The notes under the pieces are model-generated. The model saw only the letters and a list, made by a program, of their open reading frames with translations. It was not told the origin of the DNA and ran no database searches. From assembly GCA_016630905.1 (NCBI GenBank), contig WBMQ01000006.1, positions 1,302,001 to 1,366,000 of the forward strand: a stretch of DNA of 64,000 nucleotides, given 5' to 3'. Every line of letters begins with the position of its first letter. The first letter of the stretch is position 1. The stretch is from Capillidium heterosporum. Lineage: Eukaryota; Entomophthoromycota; Entomophthoromycetes; Entomophthorales; Capillidiaceae. This document shows positions 22,116 to 32,563 of this stretch, in pieces. The translations under genes and the position numbers were made by a program.

Positions 22116-23231
22116 TTACTTTTTAAAATAATACTTTAAAAATTCCAACTTATCGTTCGAATCTAAAGACAGCAGCCTGCAGTTACACAAGCTAGCCAAC
22201 TTTTGCAATCTAGCTAAGCTTAAATCGTTGCTGTCAGAAGTTAAATTTAAATGCTGATCCAAGCCAACTTTAACCTTAATCATGTTGTTGAATTGGCTAC
22301 TCAACTTTATAAGATGAAAGAATGAGTTTCCAATTGGCTGAGTTGTCGAAACACTCTGATATGGATATCTAGTTAAAAATAAATCAACCTTTAGCGGTAT
22401 GTTTTTGACAATAAATGTTACTGGATACCGACAAGGTGAATTTTACAGCTGCTCCGCTCAAGCTGGGTCAAAAGTTTGGGATTTGGTTTTAAAATTCCTT
22501 TACCATTGGTAGTACAGCCCTAAACAAATATATTAGTATAAAACAAAATATATGAGTGAATATACCTCTGGGAATAGAACTATAGGACCGCCATTTGACT
22601 TTAAATTAGCTTCGACTAATGACTTTAAAGACTCAAATTTAAACTTGACATTTGAATTTGAGGTGAACGGGTAAGTGACTCCATTACTATTTAAAAGGAA
22701 ATAGGTAAAGTCGACAACAGTCAAATTTCCACTTGAAGTATCTAGCAGAGTAAAGGTTGGGTTGAATTTTAACTTTAAAACTAAAACGTCAACAATGGAG
22801 CTAAAGTTGGATAGCAGGATATCTTTGTTTTGAACATTGTTGGAATCGAGTGAACTGCTGGATTTCGTAGAGAGCTTAGGCTTAATGTAATCCAAGTTGA
22901 CCTTATAAAAGTTTAATAGTACCAGTAAGAACCTTATCAATGGGTTCACCAGAAATGAATTCAAGCTACCTGGTACTAAATTTACTAAAAATACTAAAAG
23001 CAAAGCAACAATTAACAGTGGCAGCTTCACTAAAGTTATCGCTGGTTTTGCTACATAGGTTAAAAGTAAATTCAATGCTGGATTAACTATTGACTTGGTT
23101 GGTAACGGTAAAAAGGGTTGAATTCCGGTACCGGGATCCTATTTATGTAAGTGAAAAGTAAATTTTAGTTTTAAAATTTAAAATATTGGTGAATATTTAT
23201 ATCTTACTCTCCAGGTTGAATATTTTTCCAT
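22116..23231 (-). CDS. VPS66/LOA1-type lysophospholipid acyltransferase
   Basis: Starts MEKYSTWRDPGTGIQPFLP, the signature N-terminus of the fungal VPS66/LOA1 family. The first eight codons form a separate exon split by an intron, so the true start at 23231 is hidden. A hydrophobic segment (LVKLPLLIVALLLVFLVNLV) follows as the ER or lipid-droplet anchor. The acyltransferase core includes NLTVVDFTYFL, where the usual HX4D motif has Asn for His, then GGPIVLFPEG joined across an intron to CTTNGKGIL, the substrate-binding FPEG(T)TTNG block. The C-terminus CRLLSLDSNDKLEFLKYYFKK fits the family. Between KIHLVGI and RYPVTFIVKN (around 22425) the frames do not meet; either a 26-nt intron or a one-base irregularity lies there. 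The protein probably acylates lysophosphatidic acid or a related lipid, affecting lipid droplets and vacuolar sorting; about 330 residues. Confidence 0.8.
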
Positions 23232-23438
23232 TCTTCTATATCCTTTTACTTTTGAACTGAAGAACGATTTGAAAATTTGGTTGTGTTTGCTATAAGATAT
23301 AGCTAATTTTTAATGTGATAACCCTAGAGAATTAAGTAACGTTTATGAGGGCAAATAATTGATATAGTCGAATAGTATATTATGTAATTTGGAGTTTTAA
23401 ATCACTTTCTATTTGAATCAATCTTTAATATCAAGAAA

Positions 23439-24461
23439 ATGGAAGAGCAGCAAGAAGGAGCAACAACATCGCCAAAACAAACAGTTATAAATGGACAATC
23501 AAGTTTAAGTGGTGTTAATGTTGCCATGATCAACAACGGTTTGGAAGAGATTGAGCAGATTTCGGCCTTTCCTCTTCCACCAGTTTATTACCTACATTAT
23601 TCAAATAAGAATTTTAAATTATTGAAACCGGAGTTGAAATATTTAAAAGCGAAAGAAGGTAGGTTAAATGAAGAACCTAAAGATGGAGCCAAGGTAACTG
23701 AAGAAACTAAGGAAGATGAAGCTAAGGAGGATGAGAAGAATGAAGAGAGCGTCACTATCAACAAGGACAACTTGAAAAAAGTTTTACCACCAAAGCTACC
23801 TAGCCATAACCGATATAAGGCTTTCAACAACAACTATACGGTAAGCAAATCTACTACTTATATACATTGATGAATTTCATTTCTATAGCTAGAGGATACG
23901 TTCCCAGGCTTGGAGAGTCAAAATATACGTACACTCTTCACACTTTCTCCCACCGGTGAGATCCACAAGCCCAAGGAGGCCTTGAAGCGACTGAATTATA
24001 CCCTGATAAAGATAATAAAGGAGATCATTGAACTTCTAAGCGTATCAGACCAAAGCTTAGATTTAACTGCCATCTACCGAGGCTTGGATAGGTACCAAGT
24101 AACATTGTTTAACTTGATCGACATAACCAACCGGCTTCGACCCTACCAAGCCAGGCTTACTTTAAAGTATATCTATAAAGTGCGCTTAGATAAGCTGATC
24201 AAGTTGCGGGAGTTGACTAGGAGTAGGTTCTTCAAGAACAAGATTGTAGTTGCCGACGTCCTCCACAACTTCTTCAAGAATGAGAAATGTAGTGAGAAGA
24301 ATCTTGAGAATTTAAAAAGTAAGATCGGGGATAGGGACGAGAAGGTCGAAAGTAGTTTGAACTCGCTGTTTATGAAGCGTAAGGTCGACTGTCTACACAT
24401 TGAAGATTCCTCTGATGATGAACAAACTAAATTAGGCAAGTTGGCTGATGAAATTGAGTAG
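23439..24461 (+). CDS. MED7: Mediator complex subunit 7
   Basis: Two exons separated by one intron (about 23840-23888) encode about 324 residues. The Med7 hallmarks are ISAFPLPPVYYLHYSNKNFK near residue 45, then the junction LEDTFPGLESQNIRTLF, followed by KEALKRLNYTLIKIIKEIIE, the long helical region that pairs with Med21 in the middle module. Next is 'LRPYQARLTL', equivalent to the NxYRPHQAR helix that anchors the C-terminal coiled coil. An acidic/basic low-complexity stretch (EETKEDEAKEDEKNEE) sits between residues 85 and 105. The C-terminus is charged (DSSDDEQTKLGKLADEIE). Med7 is an essential nuclear subunit bridging activators and RNA polymerase II. Frames are intact and the start at 23439 is the only sensible ATG. 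It is divergent from the acyltransferase gene, with about 200 bp between starts. Confidence 0.93.
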
Positions 24462-24759
24462 TGATGAATAGGCATTTTTTATGTGCACTATATAAACAAA
24501 GTTATTAAAGACCAAATAAAATTCTAGTGTTATTGGCTTTATAGTTAACATAGATTTTGTATATTTATAAATTCTTTAAAGTTTAACTGGTAAAACAGCC
24601 TTGATAAAAATACTGTAACTACTAAATTTAAAATAAAACTTTACAATTTCAGTAGCATATTAATTTAGAAAAAATATGTATTAGTGTTAAAGACTTTTAA
24701 AAAGGAGGATTTATTGCACTCCCATCGAAGAATAAAATATTAAAGAAACAATAGACTAT

Positions 24760-26513
24760 TCAAGATTTACAACAAGAGCTCTTATCCTTCTCAGCACCAC
24801 ACTGTCCAGTGCCGCAGCAACCACCTGTAGCCTTAAGGCTATCAAGTGTATTAGTTGGAGCTTTAGGATTTCGAGCTTTTCGAACGTCTTTGCCATGGTT
24901 GACGGTCCAATCACCGAGTGAAGTATTGGCATAGAAGTCCATGGGATAGGTGGATTGCCAAGCCTGGCGTTGCAAAACTACCGCCATCTCATACGGGGAG
25001 AGTAAAGGCTTGGTGAAGGCATAGCCCCAGTCGATCGACAGCCTTGGACAGGCTACTTGTACCCAACTATATACATTAAATAAAGGTAAGTACATAAATT
25101 TCAAGCAAATATCAATCAGCAATATGTAAAACTTGAAAATTATATAAAAGTTAACAATTACGCATCGATATCGGGGAACTGGTCTAACTTCATGGGAAAT
25201 ATTTCCGAAAGCAACACTGTTATATACTTGAGCCCCCTTTCTTTCAAATTATCCTGAATTGTCTAAAGTAGTAATACAAAAAATTAGTTTAACGATACAT
25301 ATAAGGAATCCATACTTCCATAATTTTGGGCGAGCCCTGCCTACCTAAAGTCCCCAAAATAATGCCGAAAGATTTAGCATCCTTGGCCTTCTCGATGGCT
25401 GAATGTCTTAAACTTAACATTTGGTCGTGGTCGTAAAACTCCTGGGAGAACGTTTTACCATAGGGATCGTACCTGAAGGCTTTCAGCTGAGGGTTTGCGA
25501 TCATGATGGCTTCTAAGTGGAATCTACCGTCACCTAAATAGCTACAAATATAGTAAGTGGAAGAACCATCGTTAAATATGATAGTGAACAGAATCGATAA
25601 CTTACATTAAGATATCTTGGTCCTGCAGCTGTGGTGCCGTACACCCTAAAATTTCACCAGGGCTTAAAGGCTTACTCTGTGGAACTAAAACTTTGTAGTC
25701 CTTCGCTAGTAGCTGTGTTGCCGCCTAGAGATGTTGAGTAGATTAATATTGGAGTGGTCTAGAACTATAGTAAATTACTTGAATAGCAGTGCCGAACTGA
25801 ATAGTACCAACCAAAGCTATGCTCAATCCAGCTTCAAAGTTAAACTTGACGGTATCGATAAAGTGCTGTACGTCAATCTTTATATCTACAAATACGTACA
25901 TTGTCTTTATAGTTGTTACATCAACCGGCACTAAACATAGTTATAGATAGAGATAAAATAAAGATTTACCTAAACACGAATGGCCGTAATGTACCAAGAA
26001 ATCGCAATTTAAAGCTGAAGCTGTAAAATCATCGACACAACATGCTCCATAAGTCACGTCTCCCATAATTACTGTTTTAACTTTACCGAACCTTAACACT
26101 ATAAATAAAATGTATAAATGTCTCATAAGTTACCTTTCTAGTATATCGGAAATTGTACAGGCGAACATAAGTATACCCTCTGGAAATTGCAAAGCGACTA
26201 ATAGAATGAATAGAACTTAGCTTAGTCAACAGAAATATTTACCTGTCTTAGCGTTGATTTTTTTAATTTGCCACAAAGTTTTAAAGATTTCAAAATTGTA
26301 GTTGCTCGGTAGCTGTTCAATTGCCTTAATAAGGGCCTTGTCGTTCAAAATTTCTTCAGGTATCTGGTTGACCAAACGTCGGTTCACTAATTTGGACTTT
26401 ACTTTGTCGTTTATCTTGATTACTCTAGGTACATCCTTTCCAACAGTTGGTTCTATCGAGCTTATAAGCTCTTTGTCACTTTTAGGCTTTAAACTTAAGT
26501 CTTCAAGATCCAT
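24760..26513 (-). CDS. DPH1: Diphthamide synthase subunit Dph1
   Basis: Dph1 pairs with Dph2 to make the first step of diphthamide, transferring the 3-amino-3-carboxypropyl group of SAM to a His of EF2 by [4Fe-4S] radical chemistry. Seven or so exons give about 445 residues. Order of blocks: [16 protein letters not shown] start, [55 protein letters not shown] (first cluster Cys), [13 protein letters not shown] (second), [48 protein letters not shown] and [16 protein letters not shown] (third). The tail [21 protein letters not shown] is Cys-rich, beyond the usual end. All three cluster Cys and the DGRFH block are present, so it should be active. I start at 26513; the upstream in-frame ATG at 26573 lacks family support. 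DPH6, the last enzyme of the pathway, is at 40857. Confidence 0.95.
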
Positions 26514-27018
26514 GTTATTATATAGGAAAATTTCAATGATGTTGGTTTGTGTTTGTTGAAAAATAACTTTCAAGCTCTGAAATCTTTGTTTTCATGGAGT
26601 TCTTCCCAAAGCTTTTCAAGCATATCTTTCGATAGCCTTTCATTTATTTTTAGAATTACAATACACCCTAGATTATCGAATGAGATGCAGATAAGTACAC
26701 CCATTTGTGCGTAAATTTTGTAGCTAATAAATAGTGACTATACTTATATAGAGTTTCAGTCCATTTGCTTAATATATTGGGATATTTCTATAGCATTACT
26801 CCTCAAATCACAATCTCATTCACACTTTTAAATTTGTAAAGTTCATAAAGGCCAAAAAACTAAACAAATCACTAATAACTATTTGATACGCTTATATTGC
26901 AATCTCCAGCGCTATTTAAGAACACCAGCTTATACTAAATCACCTTTGTATAACGGATCAATCAATTTATTATCAACTAGCTACAAAGAATTCTGATAAT
27001 CCTCTTTAATCCTTTAAA
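26514..27018. other. Divergent promoter region
   Basis: About 500 bp between DPH1 and the CENP-B-type gene. AT-rich. The string TATTGGGATATTTC at about 26775 recalls the element shared by the PRXL2 promoters, but a chance match in AT-rich DNA is likely. Confidence 0.35.
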
Positions 27019-27738
27019 ATGGGCAAGACACGAAGATCGTTTACAGCCGAACAAAAGTTGGAGGTTATCGCATTTGCCGAAAAACATGGGACCAACAGTG
27101 CCGCAAGAAAGTTTATGGTAGATTGGTCCAACATCAAATCGTGGAGGATGCGTAAGGCAGATTTGGAAGCTTTACCCAATCACAAAGCAACCAAAAGGTT
27201 TCGTTTGGGCAAATACCCTGAGATTGAAAACTCAGTAAAGGAATGGATAATCTTTGAAAAGTAATGCTATTTTCAGCTCTATATATTTAACTTCAATTTA
27301 ATACATTTAGGAAGGAGAAGGATCTAGGGATATTTGCCATCTGTACTAAAGCTCAGGAGATTGCCGAAAGGCCTAAATGTAAAGGACTTCAAGGCAAGTA
27401 GGACCTGGTGTCGTAACTTTTTGAAGAGGAACAAACTTCTACAACCTGAGCAACCTACTGAGCAACAGGAACTACCTTCCAGTAAAACGGAACATTCTAC
27501 TGAACAGCAAGAACTACCTTCCATCGAATTTGACCAGGTGATTGAACAGCATGAGCTATTTAAAAGCCATGAAAACAGATATTTAGATACGAATTTGGTC
27601 ACTAGAGATATATTCAAAGATAGTATACCTTTAGTAGTTCAAAGCCACCAACTCTGTACAAACTGCTTGAGGAATGTAGGGTACTTTTTCAATGTAAAGT
27701 CGAATGCCACTATTGATTTCGACATGCTGTACTCTTAG
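27019..27738 (+). CDS. CENP-B/Tigger-type helix-turn-helix protein, frame disrupted
   Basis: Exon 1 (27019-27259) encodes MGKTRRSFTAEQKLEVIAFA, KHGTNSAARKFMVDWSNIKS and WRMRKADLEALP, the first helix-turn-helix of CENP-B, Tigger and Brinker-type DNA-binding proteins. After a 51-nt intron comes KEKDLGIFAICTKAQEIA, which should continue into KGLNVKDFKASRTWCRNFLK (the second HTH, 'DFKASNGWLDRFKKRH' type), but the latter lies one base further on, near 27370. The tail carries repeats of the pattern EQPTEQQELPS and EHSTEQQELPS and ends LCTNCLRNVGYFFNVKS. There is no DDE nuclease domain: only the DNA-binding half of a Tigger-like transposase is present. It is therefore either a fragment of a DNA transposon or a domesticated DNA-binding gene. 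I see no terminal inverted repeats. Function unknown. Confidence 0.65.
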
Positions 27739-28726
27739 GATGTCTTGCAGTGTACATGCTTTGGTGCGAAACTTGAAATGACTGGTATCGATTGTAAACT
27801 TTGAATTCCCATACTTTATCTCCCTTAATTAAACTTTTAGCTACCGGTTTTGTTTTGGAAATGTATACGTAATAGTAATAAGCATTCTTTCATTTACCAG
27901 CTGTACTATCACTATATATAAAGTAACTCTATATGAAGTGATATAGGTGAATTTAACATGAATACTTTGTCGTATTAATTAATAGGTTTGTATAGTGATT
28001 AGAGAATTTTGTAGGTTGTGTTGGTTTTGTAGCAACGAATAGTGATTGTATATCCATAAGCGTTTGTGCTTCGCTGCTTTCAGTCGTGAAGCTTTCGTGT
28101 TTAAGAAATAGCGTTTAACAAAGTCAGAGTGTATATCCTTGAAATTGAGTGGAGCCTTATCAAGTTGATGAAGCAAGGCTAAGCTTGGTATGGTGTATTT
28201 CAAGATGTAGTTTTGAGTTTAGCACTTATAGGTTCTTTTATCTTAGAAATAATTGAAATGTTTTTTTACTATATCTTTATTTAGCGTATATACAAAGGAT
28301 TCGTTTTGAAGATAGGAGTTCAACTAGTGGTATTTTTGCTATATATTATTATGATGTTTGCTATTTTATATAAATCACCATATAAATAACTACTAGTATA
28401 CTATCTTCTGGGTTAAAGACTAGTACCTTTTAGACTGGTTTAATAAAACTTGTAAAATACCATCGTATACTATTATCTCTGGTATGATGGGTTTATAGGT
28501 GAATTTGAGTATATTTGAAGGTCTTAAGTTAATGGCATTGAGGTTGCTCTTTCTGGTTTAAAATTTTCCAAGGATTTTTATTAAATTTTATTAGTAAACT
28601 CCTTATATCTTTTCAGAACGAAAGAAATTGTAAATGAAATTCAATAAGAAGCTACGACATCACTTATTGTGAACTTAAAATCTCAAGATTTTACTTTACC
28701 TTTTTAAACTTTAGATTGTTATCAAA
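27739..28726. other. Intergenic spacer with a small unexplained ORF
   Basis: AT-rich. The minus frame at 27979-28203 (74 codons, MKYTIPSLALLHQLDKAPLN start, later RLKAAKHKRLW) has a mixed composition that could be a relic, but I recognise no family and rate it as a gene only at about 0.2. Confidence 0.35.
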
Positions 28727-30579
28727 ATGAAGCAGAATGTTATAGGCACTTTACTATTAGGTTTACTTGTCAACGGTATAGCAGCCGACCAGAAACCATC
28801 TATACTTGGAGTATCTGATGCACGTAATAATTATTTTTATTATATTTTATGAATGCAAGCATTTTCTTATAAATAGAGGCAAAACTGTATCTACCAAAGC
28901 CAGGGAACAAATTTAGCTGCTTTAACGATTCCTCAAAAGTTTTCGACTATAGTGTTGTCAATGACGACTATTGTGATTGTGAAGATGGCTCAGACGAACC
29001 AGGTAAAATTATATTATTTTTATAATTAACGACATAAAATAAGGTACATCCGCTTGCCAAAACGGCATATTTCATTGCAGAAATTCAGGATATAAAGCTG
29101 GGACATTGATATCTTCACGCGTTAACGATGGGATTTGCGGTTATAAAATTTATTTGCATAATTACTGATTTTAATATATTAGACCCTGAATGTTGCGATG
29201 GAAGTGATGAATATGACGGAAAAGTCGTTTGCCCAAATATTTGTGCCGAAGTTGCTAAAAAGGAGAACGAAAGATTAGAAAAGGAACAGAAACTTTTAAA
29301 ACAGGTATACTTTATATACTCCTTTTACTACAATCTTCAATACTAAGCTATATGCATTAGGGCTTATCCAAAAAGGAAGAATACATCAAATATTATTCGG
29401 TCTTTATATCGAAAACGAATCAAGAGATTAAAGATCTTGAGAAAAAGGTTGAGGAAGCCAGGGTAAAGTCCGAAGAATTGAAAGGTAAAATTTATTAACA
29501 GTATCCAAGGCTAATGACATTGTTTTATAAAAGCACAAAAAGAACAATTCGAAGCAAAATCTCAAGAAAAAGGTACCGGTACACAACTGTTATTTTATTG
29601 ACTTTTTTAGAATCCAGCGGTTCCAAGCGAGCTGAAGAATTAGTCAACAAGTACAACGACCTTAAGGAGCTTACCATCAAGCTCAAAGGGGACATCGAAC
29701 ACCTCCAACAGGTTCTCAAAGACCTCAAGGAGAACCACAACCAAAACTACCACGACATGGCGGTCAAGGGAGCGATCACCGCTTACGACGACTTTATCAC
29801 CACCTTTGTTCCCATCGATGTCAGTACCGACTACCGCTTCTCCGAGGAGACGATTGAGGAGCCCAGCTACCATGACGGCGGATCTAGCGGTAAGAACTTG
29901 CCAATCTGGCAGCCGCTTTACACTATTATGCACCAACTTCATCATCTAAAACATTGGGTTATGCACCAATTGGTTGACCTTTCCATCCTTGCGCCATCTC
30001 CAGATGCCAGCAGTGCTTATTGGGATGCCAACCGCAAGTTCGAGGACCTCAAGACGGAACTTACGCAGGTACGCGAACGTTTGGAAAAGGATTTTGGCCC
30101 CAAAGGCGAGTACGCAACCTTGAACGAGAAGTGCTTCGACTTCATCGAGGGGGAGTACACCTACACGCTCTGCATGTTCGGATCCGTCACCCAGGTTTCC
30201 AAGAACGGAGATTCTGTCAACTTGGGGTATATTTTTGCACCTGCTAAATCTAACTGTACTTTAGGAAGTTCAGCAGCTGGGAAGCGGATCATAGTATCCA
30301 AAAGTACACCGATGGTACCTATTGTTGGAACGGACCGAACCGTTCCGTTACGGTACCTATTTTTAACGATGATACTTTAATTCTAACTAGTTCTTATCTA
30401 CTACTTAGCTTCATCTGGCCTGTGGTGGTGAAGAGAAGATTACATCGGTAACTGAGCCTGCCAAATGTGAGTACGTCATGCACATTCTTACTCCAGCTGC
30501 ATGTAACGCTCCAGGATCTGAGAAACAGGATTCTAAGGATTTACCTTCAAACTTGAATGATGCTCATGACGAGCTTTGA
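28727..30579 (+). CDS. Glucosidase II beta subunit (PRKCSH/Gtb1)
   Basis: The non-catalytic subunit keeps ER glucosidase II in the lumen and guides it to N-glycans. Nine or so exons give about 480 residues. [20 protein letters not shown] is a clean signal peptide. Two LDL receptor class A-like repeats follow: [20 protein letters not shown] with CEDGSDEPG, then [26 protein letters not shown] long charged coiled coil ([16 protein letters not shown] to [20 protein letters not shown]) links to the C-terminal MRH domain: [53 protein letters not shown]. The protein ends NDAHDEL, a perfect HDEL ER-retrieval signal. All introns are short GT-AG and every frame joins, in contrast to glucosidase I. The signal peptide, G2B calcium repeats, MRH mannose-binding residues and HDEL make this certain. 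Confidence 0.96.
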
Positions 30580-31531
30580 GTAGGTACTTCAAAGCATACC
30601 ATATGAATTTGATGCTCACCAATAGTTCAAATTTAGGATAGGTCTTTGAGTGATAAGGAAAGTAAACCGCTGTTATAAATATAATTGCAAGAGTTTTGAT
30701 ATGTTATTCTGATATATGATGCTTTCTATGTAGTAAATTTGAGCATATATTTGATAATGGTGTTAAATAGGTGTATACGTTTATGATGCGTGATGTTTAT
30801 ATAGCAAAAGCTACTATGCTATGATTTGATATGATGTATATTCGATCAAAAGTTTATTAAAGGCTAGGAAACCAAGGTCTTTATCTAAATAGCATTATAA
30901 ATACTTGATAATCAAATTTTATTATATACTTATAAAGTATAGATATAGCCTCCTTTTCTCTGAAAACGCTAAAACATATATACTTTAGATATAATCGAAA
31001 CCTGATTAAATTAACTTGTTACTTGTAAACCTAAATCAAAGTTATTTATTGATAAGATGTACTCAATAATTTAAGACTCGTTCAATTTGAAATTATAAAT
31101 AAATAAGGAAAGTTATTATAAATTTGGATTAATACCGAGAAAGTTAAAATTACATATACCATAATAAACTTTCTATATATTTAAGCTGATCCGTTAGTAT
31201 TTATACTTCCAGAGCTAACAACCCTTTATATTTAGTCATATTTATAAATGCAATGTTGATTTTAAACTACAATTAATTGAATGAATTGAATTAAGCTTTT
31301 CAAAACTAACTTTAAAGTTAATCATATAAAACCATAATAGTAATAATTCACTTTACATGTATATGTTTGTGACCCAGCCTTTTAATCAATACTAGATAGA
31401 ATAGCCGTCAAGATAAGTCAACAAATATGGCTCAATTGCTATTAGTGAAAAATAGAACTTAGTAGTCTAAACAAAACAGATAAATGTTACAGTATATGTT
31501 TTCTTAAAGTACGATGCTTTAATACTTAAAC
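30580..31531. other. Intergenic, convergent 3' ends
   Basis: About 0.95 kb, very AT-rich. Nothing recognisable. Confidence 0.5.
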
Positions 31532-31943
31532 TCAGTTTTCTTCCATCTGATCTTCATCGTTTGCATCTCGGATATACAAGACGTTGTTACATCTAAAAAT
31601 TAGTAAAATTCCTTAAAATTTCATACCTGATGAGAACTTCACCTAAAACACCTTGAGAATTGCCGTCAATAAACTCTTCCGTTTGTGTCAACTATAAATA
31701 TAAGCTTCATAAACTAGAAATAAAGTTACCTGTAAGTTCATGTAGCTATCGACCGATTGCAAAAAACCTTTGTACTCCTGACCCCATTTGAGCTTCACTA
31801 TGACTGATTTTCCGGTTATTCCTTGCAGGAAGGGCTTGGGGTTTATAGGAGGGAACTTAAATACGTTTAATTAGTTAGTCTGTAGAAAAATTATAGTCGT
31901 TTAAGATGTTGGTATTCAAACTTACATTGATTCTGGAACTCAT
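31532..31943 (-). CDS. Small nuclear ribonucleoprotein F (Sm core)
   Basis: Four small exons code for a protein of about 90 residues. It reads [19 protein letters not shown], then [20 protein letters not shown] (Sm1 motif), [10 protein letters not shown] and [15 protein letters not shown] (Sm2 motif), with an acidic end [11 protein letters not shown]. The NPKPFL start, WG-YKG and [10 protein letters not shown] are diagnostic for SmF rather than LSm6. SmF is one of the seven ring proteins of U1, U2, U4 and U5 snRNPs. Introns split it after MSSRIN, after MNLQ and within LIRC, so no single frame shows the gene. Given the intron density here, the spliceosome gene is expected to be highly used. 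Confidence 0.97.
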
Positions 31944-32563
31944 TTCAACTTGAAGGATTAGCTTGAAAAAGTTATCAGAGCCAAGTGGTATCTTGAATCA
32001 ATTGGCTTAGGCAGATTATGATGTGATTCTTCAATACTTCCAAGGAATAATGGCTCAAAATAGGCATATAAATTAGTACATTTTATATGTCTACAATAAC
32101 AGGATTGTTAACTTTTCTACTAGTTATTGAAACATAAAGATATACTATATATAGCTTATTATTTAGATTTTTATGTATACTTTATATGTAGGTCTGATCA
32201 GTGAAATCATGTGACAGATGTAATAAGTCCAAGTAAATTTGAAAATAGTAATTTCATTATGATTTGAAAAATAGAATAGCTATACTAATTCAACAGATAA
32301 CATTCAAGTTTATTAATACTTTAGTAAACTACCCAAACCAAAACCTTGTAGATTAGTTAACTTGAAAATTGTTAGTAGGTAGAGATTTAGGTTAAGGAGA
32401 TTAGCGAACTTTTGGTAAGCGAAGGTTAGATCCACCAAGCGGTACGGTAGGGATGGTAGCACGGTTCGATTACTATCTATAAAGCCATCGGAAGCTTGGT
32501 AACTCAAGGTTGGGGAAATATAGGAATACTAATTCATTCAGATAGGAGTACATCTTGAGGTTT
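31944..32563. other. Intergenic spacer downstream of folliculin
   Basis: About 0.6 kb. The minus frame at 32313-32507 directly follows the folliculin stop in another frame but shows no family resemblance; a further folliculin exon there cannot be excluded. Confidence 0.4.
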
